A stretch of DNA of 7,334 nucleotides from SMXL01 sp964527795 (lineage in GTDB: Bacteria; Bacteroidota; Rhodothermia; Rhodothermales; UBA10348): contig CAZGOS010000161.1 in the NCBI GenBank assembly GCA_964527795.1, forward strand, positions 1-7,334, given 5' to 3'. The notes beneath the pieces are model-generated. The model searched no databases, was not told where the DNA came from, and saw only the letters and a list, made by a program, of their open reading frames with translations. Shown here piece by piece: positions 1-5,746 of this stretch. Every line of letters begins with the position of its first letter. Position 1 is the first letter of the stretch. The translations under genes and the position numbers were made by a program.

Positions 1-1
1 G

Positions 2-178
2 CGGGAGAAGGAGGTCATGGCGCAACTGAGGCGCCCCGCCTTCCGCGATGACCTCGCCGACATCTCCTCGGGTTACATCTCGTTTGGTGATCTCTGCGAG
101 CATTGCGACGGAATTTGTAAACTGGGTGAGGACCACACGATCTTGAGGAAGATCGCTCGCAGGAATGTGTCGGCGTAA
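2..178 (+). CDS. Unrecognised protein, C-terminal part (runs off left edge)
   Basis: An open frame of 58 codons runs from the window edge to TAA at 176-178. I do not recognise the family. The visible peptide is charged and soluble-looking, with a small cysteine cluster (C-x2-C-x3-C in LCEHCDGICKLGEDH, around residues 32-38 of the visible part) followed by a basic tail ending RRNVSA. By my count about three quarters of codons end in G or C, more than in the complementary antisense frame, which is also open; this favours the + strand. An ATG at 17-19 could start a 53-residue protein. It lies only one base after a perfect AGGAGGT (9-15), too close for a good ribosome site, so reading through from outside the window is more likely. 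The cysteines could bind a metal or be incidental. Function unknown. Confidence 0.38.
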   Translation, partial: REKEVMAQLRRPAFRDDLADISSGYISFGDLCEHCDGICKLGEDHTILRKIARRNVSA

Positions 179-208
179 GATGCTCAAGGGGTTCCAGTGT
201 GCCGTACC

Positions 209-352
209 GGTCACACCCTTACAGGTTTACGAGTCGCCTTCTACTTTGGACTTCTCACGCCAGTCGCCGTCGTTGGATCGTTATTTGGAGATCTCGTGCT
301 GCTGCCTCCGGCATTGACGGTGATGCATCGCACATCTTATCTCCAGCACTGA
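209..352 (+). pseudogene. Decayed C-terminal fragment of an MMPL/RND-type transporter
   Basis: Read in the frame ending at TGA 350-352, this segment gives LRVAFYFGLLTPVAVV followed by GSLFGDLVLLPPALTVM. This closely matches the usual last transmembrane segment of MMPL-family RND transporters, whose C-termini typically read like FGLLT-x(6-10)-DL-x-LLP-A-L. These proteins are normally 700-1000 residues, and here only about 40 residues are recognisable. The same frame has a stop at 176-178 and no plausible start, and the residues just before position 209 do not look like MMPL. The +1 frame (from 180) gives GFQCAVPVTPLQVY, which faintly resembles the stretch that normally precedes FGLLT, so a frameshift within the relic is possible. 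I see the motif directly; the pseudogene status is inferred from the missing body. Chance similarity of a short hydrophobic stretch is the main alternative. Confidence 0.5.
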
Positions 353-643
353 ATAGGTTAAACGGTCTGTAAAGAACCGTCGGTACAACTTTTTAGTCCA
401 GTTTGCATCGAACTCTGACGGCACTCTTCGGATTCTTCCTCCACACCTCACGCGGCCAGGTTGAAGAATTGCATCGCTTTTGGCGGTTTAGCGTGACCGT
501 CAGGCGCATATCGTTGGGCGGAAGTCAATATATTCGCGTTCTTCCGTCCAATAAGGATGCCCTGCAGGTCGGATTCTGAAATACGGGTATGCGAAGTCCT
601 ACCTCATGGAAAGTATATTGGGATGTTCTGAAAGGACATCGCG

Positions 644-664
644 CGCAGACATCATGAGTCTGCG
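644..664. repeat. Perfect 7-bp inverted repeat upstream of the dipeptidase gene
   Basis: CGCAGAC (644-650) and GTCTGCG (658-664) are exact reverse complements separated by a 7-base spacer. No run of T follows, so this is not a standard intrinsic terminator. It lies 57 bases before the dipeptidase ATG, where an operator or leader hairpin would be expected. No regulator family can be assigned. Confidence 0.4.
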
Positions 665-677
665 AACCCATGTAACC

Positions 678-703
678 GATTACACTCCCACTCACATGTA
701 ATC
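678..703. repeat. Second inverted repeat, GATTACA/TGTAATC
   Basis: GATTACA (678-684) is the exact reverse complement of TGTAATC (697-703), with a 12-base spacer. It lies 18 bases before the dipeptidase start, within the likely untranslated leader or the promoter. Two 7-bp arms with this spacing could be an operator, or chance in an AT-richer stretch. Confidence 0.3.
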
Positions 704-721
704 CTTGCTGCCGGACACCTT

Positions 722-2029
722 ATGAAACCCACATTCTTTTCTTCCAGATTAGCCCTCTTTCTTGTAGTAATAATTGCGCTCAGCGCCTGCGAGCAGCCCA
801 TGGAGACGGGTGCGGAGCTGCTGGAGCGTGCTTTAGGTATCCATGAGCGCGTCATCACGCTCGATACACACATCGACATCAGCACGGCCAACTTCACGGA
901 AGACCGCAATTACACAATGGATCTGGGTAACCAGGTCAATATCCCGAAGATGGAGACGGGCGGTCTGGATGTTGCCTGGTTCGTAGTCTTTGTAGGTCAG
1001 GGCCCGTTGACTGAAGAGGGCTACACGCAAGCAACAGAAAGTGCCCTGACAAAATTCGAGGCAATTCATTGGCTCACAGAAGAGAAGGCCCCGGATCGCA
1101 TAGAACTTGCGTACACGTCCGATGATGTTCGACGAATTAATGCGTCGGGCAAAAAAGTGGCCATGATCGCGATTGAGAACGGCTACTCGATTGGAACGGA
1201 CATTGGCAACGTCAAAAGATTCCAGGAACTCGGCGGTCGCTACATGTCGCTGTCCCACAACGGTCATAGTCAATTATCAGACTCGAATACGGGTGAGCGA
1301 GACTCTACGTGGCAGGACCAAGGCTTGAGTGAACTCGGCCGCCAGGTCATTGCTGAGATGAACAAATGGGGCATCATGGTCGACCTTTCACACCCATCGA
1401 AAGAAGCCAACATGCAGGCGATGAAATTGTCCCGGGCCCCCGTCATCGCGTCGCATTCCGCGGCCCGAGCCCTGAACGACGTAAGTCGCAACCTGGACGA
1501 CGAGCAACTTTTGGCGCTGAAAGAGAACGGCGGTGTTATCCAGACCGTGGCCTTGAGCAGCTACGTGAATGCCGAGAAGAGTCGCATCTACCGCGCCGCT
1601 ATGGATTCAGTCCGAGGCGAGATCGCGGCGGAGATGGGCATCGAGCTAATCGCCAATCGCCGCCAGTTCTACCAGATGTCACAGGACGAACGTGAAGCCT
1701 ACCGCGAACGCACCGCCCCGGTGGAAGAGGCACTGGAGGCCCGCATGAGCGATATCGAGGCTCAACCAGTCGGTGTGGCAGACTTTGTCGACCACATTGA
1801 CTACCTCGTAAACCTGATCGGCATAGACCACGTTGGTATCAGTTCGGACTTTGACGGTGGTGGTGGCGTGGAGGGCTGGAATGACGCCTCGGAAACCTTC
1901 AACGTTACCCTTGAATTGGTACGAAGAGGTTATTCCGAAGAAGAGATCGGCCAATTATGGAGCGGCAATTTGCTCAGAGTGCTGGATGAAGTTCAGCGGA
2001 TAGCCGTAGAGATTCAGGCCGAAGGTTGA
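722..2029 (+). CDS. Membrane dipeptidase (peptidase M19 family) lipoprotein
   Basis: A predicted zinc-dependent dipeptidase of the M19 (renal dipeptidase) family that would cleave dipeptides, anchored to the envelope as a lipoprotein. Residues 1-22 form a signal peptide ending in the lipobox LSAC, with Cys23 as the lipidated residue. The catalytic domain fills most of the remainder. By comparison with human renal dipeptidase, the metal ligands are His50 and Asp52 (DTHID), bridging Glu152 (IENGY), His224 (VDLSH) and His245 (SHSAAR). His179 (SLSHN) and Arg249 correspond to substrate-contacting residues, and Asp376 (GISSDFDG) to the catalytic acid/base. All are present, so the enzyme should be active. 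Its 435 residues are slightly long for the family, partly because of an Arg/Glu-rich stretch around 310-345. The ATG at 722 gives an ideal lipoprotein signal; its ribosome site is weak (CCGGA at 711-715). The exact substrate is unknown: M19 enzymes act on various L-L and L-D dipeptides and some other amides. Confidence 0.93.
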   Translation: MKPTFFSSRLALFLVVIIALSACEQPMETGAELLERALGIHERVITLDTHIDISTANFTEDRNYTMDLGNQVNIPKMETGGLDVAWFVVFVGQGPLTEEGYTQATESALTKFEAIHWLTEEKAPDRIELAYTSDDVRRINASGKKVAMIAIENGYSIGTDIGNVKRFQELGGRYMSLSHNGHSQLSDSNTGERDSTWQDQGLSELGRQVIAEMNKWGIMVDLSHPSKEANMQAMKLSRAPVIASHSAARALNDVSRNLDDEQLLALKENGGVIQTVALSSYVNAEKSRIYRAAMDSVRGEIAAEMGIELIANRRQFYQMSQDEREAYRERTAPVEEALEARMSDIEAQPVGVADFVDHIDYLVNLIGIDHVGISSDFDGGGGVEGWNDASETFNVTLELVRRGYSEEEIGQLWSGNLLRVLDEVQRIAVEIQAEG

Positions 2030-2105
2030 CAAACCGTCGCACGTGCGGTAGTCGGAGTCGTCGAGAATCGACCGAAAATTAATCATCTGACATCGGCCGA
2101 CGTAC

Positions 2106-2112
2106 TATTATC
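2106..2112 (+). promoter_or_regulatory. TATTATC element, candidate -10 of the DUF4920 operon
   Basis: TATTATC begins 48 bases before the DUF4920 ATG. The same seven bases begin 49 bases before the S9 peptidase ATG. TATTAT differs from the sigma-70 -10 consensus at one position. No matching -35 is visible, so this is a weak promoter call resting mainly on the repeated position. Confidence 0.28.
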
Positions 2113-2139
2113 TCCGCGATTTACATAACGGATAATCAC

Positions 2140-2143
2140 GGAG
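2140..2143 (+). promoter_or_regulatory. Ribosome binding site of the DUF4920 gene
   Basis: GGAG lies 10 bases before ATG 2154 and only 4 bases before the in-frame GTG at 2148. The spacing favours the ATG as the start, although GTG adds just two residues (M-A) and cannot be excluded. Confidence 0.55.
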
Positions 2144-2153
2144 ACAAGTGGCG

Positions 2154-2621
2154 ATGAAATCATTCTTGTTGGCAGCCGTTGCGCTGCTTCTCATTTCCTG
2201 CGAGAGCACTCAGTTCGAGGGTACGGGTTACGGCGAATCCGTGACGCTCACCGAGACGACACAGATATCTGAGATTCTCGACAGTCCATCGGACTTCCTG
2301 GGCGAGCGTGTGCTCGTCAAGGGCACGGTCGTCGGGGTCTGCGAGATGAAAGGCTGCTGGATGGATATAGCCAGCGATCGTGAGTTCGAGAAGATCCGGA
2401 TCAAAGTGGATGATGGAGTTATCATCTTCCCGCTCACCGCCCGCGGACACGAAGCGCGGGTTGAAGGAATTGTAGAGGAGCTTAAACTCACGGAGGAGGA
2501 GGCCCTGGAACAGGCCAGGCACATGGCCGAGGAGCGCGACGAAGAATTCGACCCCAGCACTATTACCGGACCTCAGACCATCTATCGAATTAGAGGTATC
2601 GGAGCCATTATCGCCGATTAA
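2154..2621 (+). CDS. DUF4920 domain lipoprotein
   Basis: A small lipoprotein of 155 residues matching the DUF4920 family, which has no established function. Residues 1-15 are a signal peptide with lipobox LISC and lipidated Cys16. The DUF4920 pattern follows: YGE near residue 26; a strand reading GERVLVKGTVVGVCEMKGCWM at 50-70, where Cys63, Cys68 and Trp69 form the family's characteristic C-x4-C-W-M; then IRIKVDDGVIIFPL at 81-94, a VEG strand near 103-105, and a closing YRIRGIGAII at 144-153. The full domain is present. Between 107 and 138 there is an acidic, probably helical insert rich in Glu and Ala. The conserved cysteine pair suggests a metal- or redox-dependent role on the outer face of a membrane, which is inference. 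Its stop codon is immediately followed by the ATG of the PepSY-associated protein, so the two form an operon. Confidence 0.85.
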   Translation: MKSFLLAAVALLLISCESTQFEGTGYGESVTLTETTQISEILDSPSDFLGERVLVKGTVVGVCEMKGCWMDIASDREFEKIRIKVDDGVIIFPLTARGHEARVEGIVEELKLTEEEALEQARHMAEERDEEFDPSTITGPQTIYRIRGIGAIIAD

Positions 2622-3197
2622 ATGGTAAACAAGAGAAAACCCATTAAGTGGCGGAAGTGGAACAATCTGCTCCACCGAGACGTGGGTTACCTGTGTGTAG
2701 GCCTGACGCTCGTTTATGCTATCTCAGGAGTTGCCGTTAATCATAGAGCCGATTGGAATCCCAATTACAGCATTACGCGCGACGCTGTTCAACTTGACAA
2801 CGTCACGGACCAGGAGCCCGAATCCCCGGGATTCGTTCAGAACATTCTTACCCAGCTGAGCCTGTCTGGTCCTGTCCGAGGTACGTTCCGTCGAACTCCC
2901 ACGTCTGTAGACATCTTCCTGGAGGAAACAACGATCACCGTTGATCTCATGAGCGGCGAGGCTTCCTTCGAGGAGGTCAAAGAACGTCCCATCTTGCGTG
3001 AGACAAATTACCTGCACCTGAATGAGCCCAAGAAATTGTGGACGCTTTTCGCGGACGTTTATGCCGTTGCCCTTGCATTTCTGGCCATATCCGGTATGTT
3101 CGTGCTCAAAGGAAAGAACGGAATCAAAGGTCGCGGAGCCTGGCTCACAGCGATCGGCGTCATGATTCCGGTTCTCTTTCTTCTATTCTATCTGTGA
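2622..3197 (+). CDS. PepSY-associated transmembrane helix protein
   Basis: A 191-residue integral membrane protein resembling the small PepSY-associated TM family (PepSY_TM-like). The N-terminus is strongly basic (KRKPIKWRKW), then comes HRDVGY at 18-23, a first membrane helix at about 21-39 ending in the typical SGVAVNH (35-41), and a soluble extracytoplasmic loop at about 42-130 with PepSY-like strands (TSVDIFLEETTITVDLMSGE). Next is the family hallmark NYLHLNEPKKLW (129-140), a second helix at about 143-163, a short basic turn (KGKNGIKGRG) and a third helix at about 173-191. His18, His41 and His132 sit at membrane boundaries. In the related larger PepSY_TM reductases such histidines bind haem, but whether that holds here is unproven. 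The ATG directly follows the TAA of the DUF4920 gene with no spacer, implying translational coupling and a shared job. The precise function is unknown. Confidence 0.82.
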   Translation: MVNKRKPIKWRKWNNLLHRDVGYLCVGLTLVYAISGVAVNHRADWNPNYSITRDAVQLDNVTDQEPESPGFVQNILTQLSLSGPVRGTFRRTPTSVDIFLEETTITVDLMSGEASFEEVKERPILRETNYLHLNEPKKLWTLFADVYAVALAFLAISGMFVLKGKNGIKGRGAWLTAIGVMIPVLFLLFYL

Positions 3198-3286
3198 ACA
3201 TGGATGGAGTGAATTTCATAACCGCCTAGATGAGAATTGACGCTTCCCCGGCCTGACGGTTGGATTCATAGCCACCGTCCCACTAA

Positions 3287-3293
3287 TATTATC
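3287..3293 (+). promoter_or_regulatory. TATTATC element, candidate -10 of the S9 peptidase gene
   Basis: This copy begins 49 bases before the S9 ATG and repeats the 7-mer found 48 bases before the DUF4920 ATG. If it is a -10 element, transcription would start near 3299 and give a leader of about 35 bases. The best -35-like match, TTGGAT at 3260-3265, is 21 bases away and therefore poorly spaced. Confidence 0.28.
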
Positions 3294-3325
3294 CGAACAG
3301 ATCCCGTTTTCCACCCGCAGACCTT

Positions 3326-3329
3326 GAGG
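3326..3329 (+). promoter_or_regulatory. Ribosome binding site that fixes the S9 peptidase start
   Basis: GAGG (within TTGAGGT) lies six bases before ATG 3336. A canonical signal peptide begins at that ATG, so this site decides the start over the upstream in-frame TTG at 3237. Confidence 0.7.
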
Positions 3330-3335
3330 TACCGT

Positions 3336-5684
3336 ATGCGTAATATCGTAGCAATTATTGCAGCCCTGATCCTTTCGCTTCCCGCACTCGCGCAGGAAGC
3401 CGTGACGATAGAAGACTACGAGCGTGCCGAAGGATATCTTGGCAATTATACGCGACCTCTGGTTTTTAATTCATCGGTCAGACCGAATTGGCTCGATGAC
3501 GGCCGGATGTGGTATCGAAATACGACCGCCGACGGCGCCGAATTTGTATTGGTGAATCCTGCCAGAAAGACCCGAACCAGAGCCTTCGATCATCAGCGGC
3601 TTGCGGACGCCCTTTCATCGGATGAAAAAACGTATGAGGCGCTAGACCTACCATTCAGGTCGTTCACGTTCGCCGACAACGGTCGCTCGATAACATTCGA
3701 CGCTGAAGCTCGAAGGTATACCTGTAGTATTCGGAGCTACGAGTGCACCTGGGAAGAAAAGGAAGGAGGCGCCGCGCCACCGGAGTCGCCGTATGCCCGG
3801 TTCATGCGAAATCGAACCCAGGTTCTTTCTCCCGACGGCGAGCTTTCGGCCTTTATTCGCGAATACAACCTCTGGGTTCGTGATGTGGAGACCAAGGAGG
3901 AGACGCAGCTTACGTTCGACGGAATCGAGGATTACGGATACGCGACGAACAACGCAGGATGGACGAAAGGCCCCGGGCCCGTAGTGCTCTGGTCTCCTGA
4001 TTCCAGGAAGATTGCCACGTTCCAGCACGACGCACGCGGAGTTGGAGAGATGTACATGGTCTCCACGAAGTCCGGTCATCCCGAGCTGTCACAGTGGAAG
4101 TACCCGCTTCCGGGCGACAGCCTGATTTTCCGAATCAGCCGCGTCGTGATTCATCTCGACGGCCCCCGTATGGTTCGGTTGAATATGCCCCCCGATCCGC
4201 ATCGGAGCTCAACGGACGACCATATTGCCGGCCGGGGCGGTACGTTTCTGGACGTTCGATGGAGCCTGGACTCGAACCGGCTCGCGTTCGTATCAAATTC
4301 GCGCGATCACAAGGAGGCGAAGCTTCGTGTGGCCGACCCGGAAACCGGCGACGTTCGGGATGTCATGGAAGAAGTTCAAGAGACCTATTTCGAATCGGGT
4401 GACGGCTTCTCAAACTGGCATTATCTGGCCGCAACCGATGAAGTGATCTGGTTTTCCGAGCGGGATAACTGGGGACACCTGTATTTATATGACCTGACGA
4501 CAGGACAGGTCAAGAACCGGATAACCGAGGGTGAATGGGCCGTACTCCAGGTACGCTACGTCGATAGAGAGAATCGAAAAATCTACTTCACGGCGGGTGG
4601 CAGGGACGGCAGTGATCCTTACTATATACACTACTACAGCATCAGCATGGATGGTTCGGACCTCAAGCTGCTGACACCGGAGGATGCGAATCATGTGGTC
4701 AATTTTTCTGCAGATTACAAATATTTCGTAGACAGCTACTCGACGCCCGTCGAGCCACCGGTAACGGTTCTGCGCGATATCGAAGGAAAGCTTTTGTTGG
4801 CGCTCGAAGAAGCGGACATCTCTCAGTTGGTCGCCACGGGATGGAAGCCTCCCACCCAGGTCAAGACGAAAGCCCGCGATGGCGTGACGGACATCTATGG
4901 CTTGATGTATAAGCCGACAAGCTTCGATCCGACGAAGAAATATCCTGTGCTCAATCCCCTCTACCCCGGCCCGCAGTCGGGCAGCGTCGGAAGTCGTAGT
5001 TTTTCTCCGTCTCGGAGCGACAAGCAGGCGGTCGCCGAACTCGGGTTCATCGTCGTCGAAGTCGACGCCATGGGAACGCCTGGGCGCTCCAAGTCTTTCC
5101 ACGACGCTTATTACGGCAACATGGGCGACAACGGTCTTCCGGACCAGGTCGCGGCGATCAAGCAGTTGGGCGCTCAGAATCCGTGGATGGATCTGGACCG
5201 AGTTGGTATCTACGGGGGTTCCGGTGGCGGATTCGCCTCCACGGGAGGCATTCTTCGCTATCCCGATTTCTACAAAGTGGCCGTTTCGGGCTCCGGCAAC
5301 CACGACAATGCCACGTATGAGGACGACTGGGGCGAGAAGTGGCAGGGACTGCTGCTCAGGAATGAAGACGGCACGACCACGTACGATAATCAGGCCAATC
5401 ATCTGCTCGCGGAGAATCTGAAAGGAAAGCTCCTGCTCGGCCACGGATCACTCGACAGCAACGTGCCGGTAAACAATACGCTGCTGGTGGTCAAAGCGTT
5501 GATGGATGCCAACAAGGATTTCGACCTGCTCATATTCCCGAACAGCGGCCATGGTCTGGGGCAGTACTGGATGCGCCGAAGATGGGACTACTTCGTCCGG
5601 CATCTTAAGGGAGTCGAGCCACCGAAGGAGTTTGAGTTTGGAAAGAGAGGAGAAAGGATTCCAATCACCCAACCGGTGGGTTGA
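3336..5684 (+). CDS. Secreted S9 family (DPP-IV-like) serine peptidase
   Basis: A 782-residue exported serine peptidase of the prolyl oligopeptidase clan, S9B/DPP-IV-like, expected to trim short peptides in the periplasm or outside the cell. Residues 1-19 are a signal peptide with a likely cut at ALA|QEA. A beta-propeller (DPPIV_N type) spans roughly 60-490, with blade signatures such as LWSPDSRKIA (218-227) and RWSLDSNRLAFVS (308-320). The alpha/beta-hydrolase domain spans roughly 530-760. The catalytic triad is Ser629 (GGSGG), Asp707 (GSLDSNVP) and His739 (NSGHG). Tyr543 (LYPGPQSG) corresponds to the oxyanion-stabilising Tyr of DPP-IV. The segment where DPP-IV has its double-Glu anchor for the substrate amino terminus reads GIEDYGYATNNAGW (196-209), without the Glu pair, so strict dipeptidyl-aminopeptidase activity should not be assumed. 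The nucleophile elbow GGSGGG also differs from the common GWSYGG. The start is set by GAGG and the signal peptide. The M19 gene upstream suggests a joint role in peptide catabolism. Confidence 0.92.
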   Translation: MRNIVAIIAALILSLPALAQEAVTIEDYERAEGYLGNYTRPLVFNSSVRPNWLDDGRMWYRNTTADGAEFVLVNPARKTRTRAFDHQRLADALSSDEKTYEALDLPFRSFTFADNGRSITFDAEARRYTCSIRSYECTWEEKEGGAAPPESPYARFMRNRTQVLSPDGELSAFIREYNLWVRDVETKEETQLTFDGIEDYGYATNNAGWTKGPGPVVLWSPDSRKIATFQHDARGVGEMYMVSTKSGHPELSQWKYPLPGDSLIFRISRVVIHLDGPRMVRLNMPPDPHRSSTDDHIAGRGGTFLDVRWSLDSNRLAFVSNSRDHKEAKLRVADPETGDVRDVMEEVQETYFESGDGFSNWHYLAATDEVIWFSERDNWGHLYLYDLTTGQVKNRITEGEWAVLQVRYVDRENRKIYFTAGGRDGSDPYYIHYYSISMDGSDLKLLTPEDANHVVNFSADYKYFVDSYSTPVEPPVTVLRDIEGKLLLALEEADISQLVATGWKPPTQVKTKARDGVTDIYGLMYKPTSFDPTKKYPVLNPLYPGPQSGSVGSRSFSPSRSDKQAVAELGFIVVEVDAMGTPGRSKSFHDAYYGNMGDNGLPDQVAAIKQLGAQNPWMDLDRVGIYGGSGGGFASTGGILRYPDFYKVAVSGSGNHDNATYEDDWGEKWQGLLLRNEDGTTTYDNQANHLLAENLKGKLLLGHGSLDSNVPVNNTLLVVKALMDANKDFDLLIFPNSGHGLGQYWMRRRWDYFVRHLKGVEPPKEFEFGKRGERIPITQPVG

Positions 5685-5691
5685 ACTCTCG

Positions 5692-5714
5692 GACAAACGG
5701 ATTCCGTGCCTGTC
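5692..5714. repeat. Palindrome between the S9 and propeller genes
   Basis: ACGGA-T-TCCGT (5697-5707) is a perfect 5-bp inverted repeat around one base. It is flanked by GACA (5692-5695) and TGTC (5711-5714), which extends the symmetry imperfectly. It lies in the 62-base gap after the S9 stop, with no T-tract behind it. It could be an operator for the next gene or an RNA hairpin at the S9 transcript end. Confidence 0.3.
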
Positions 5715-5746
5715 TGACTGAAATATCACGGCTTTACTTCCCGAAA

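Larger units (their letters stand above)
353..721. other. Gene-poor upstream region with a startless antisense frame and inverted repeats
   Basis: No convincing gene lies between the transporter relic and the dipeptidase. On the minus strand the frame from 603 down to the stop at 450-448 is open for 51 codons and ends with a coding-like string (AKPPKAMQFFNLAA). It has no useful start and a stop at 606-604 just before it. The + strand is open in the same codon register (397-576), so neither reading is secure. A weak hairpin, ACGGT/ACCGT, sits at 362-380. Two further inverted repeats near the dipeptidase start are listed separately. No T-tract terminator or clear -35/-10 pair was found. The region looks like decayed sequence plus the leader of the dipeptidase gene. 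Confidence 0.45.
2030..2153. other. Intergenic spacer with imperfect hairpin and possible promoter
   Basis: The 124 bases between the dipeptidase stop and the DUF4920 start hold an imperfect stem-loop (TCGG-AG-TCG at 2052-2060 pairing with CGACCGA at 2069-2075, with a two-base bulge). It is followed by an AT-rich run rather than a T-tract, so it is at best a weak terminator. Downstream are two -10-like hexamers, TATTAT at 2106-2111 and GATAAT at 2131-2136, neither with a good -35 at 16-18 bp. The spacing suggests that the DUF4920/PepSY pair has its own promoter, but the exact element is not resolved. Confidence 0.3.
3198..3335. other. Intergenic spacer before the S9 peptidase gene
   Basis: These 138 bases hold no gene. 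GACGGT-T-GG (3255-3263) pairs with CC-ACCGTC (3272-3279) around an 8-base loop, an 8-bp stem with one bulged T. It is followed by an AT-rich run without a T-tract, so it is a possible weak terminator of the DUF4920/PepSY operon or a leader structure. TATTATC at 3287-3293 and a good ribosome site at 3326-3329 follow. A frame extension back to TTG 3237 crosses this hairpin and is not considered coding. Confidence 0.35.

Noticed and set aside
1..226. Minus-strand open frame opposite the left-edge open frame
   Set aside because: It shares codon boundaries with the + frame and has a lower G/C share at third positions. No start with a ribosome site is visible. It remains a weak alternative rather than a call.
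180..317. Small + strand ORF of 45 codons starting at ATG 180
   Set aside because: It has no ribosome site and no domain. Its first part is better read as a possible frameshifted remnant of the transporter relic, and its end is out of frame with the clear MMPL-like peptide.
1855..1869. Short GGT repeat in the dipeptidase gene
   Set aside because: It encodes the Gly run after the conserved SDFDG motif, which is normal for bacterial M19 enzymes, and is too short to count as a repeat element.
2052..2075. Intrinsic terminator after the dipeptidase gene
   Set aside because: The stem is short and bulged, and the bases after it are A-rich with no T-tract on the coding strand, so it does not meet the usual criteria.
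3237..3335. N-terminal extension of the S9 gene from TTG 3237
   Set aside because: The added residues have no signal-peptide character and cross an intergenic hairpin. ATG 3336 has a well-placed GAGG and begins a textbook signal peptide.
4485..5444. Long minus-strand open frame (about 319 codons) opposite the S9 catalytic domain
   Set aside because: It overlaps the conserved triad region of the S9 gene, shows no domain of its own, and is best explained as a shadow of the sense codons.
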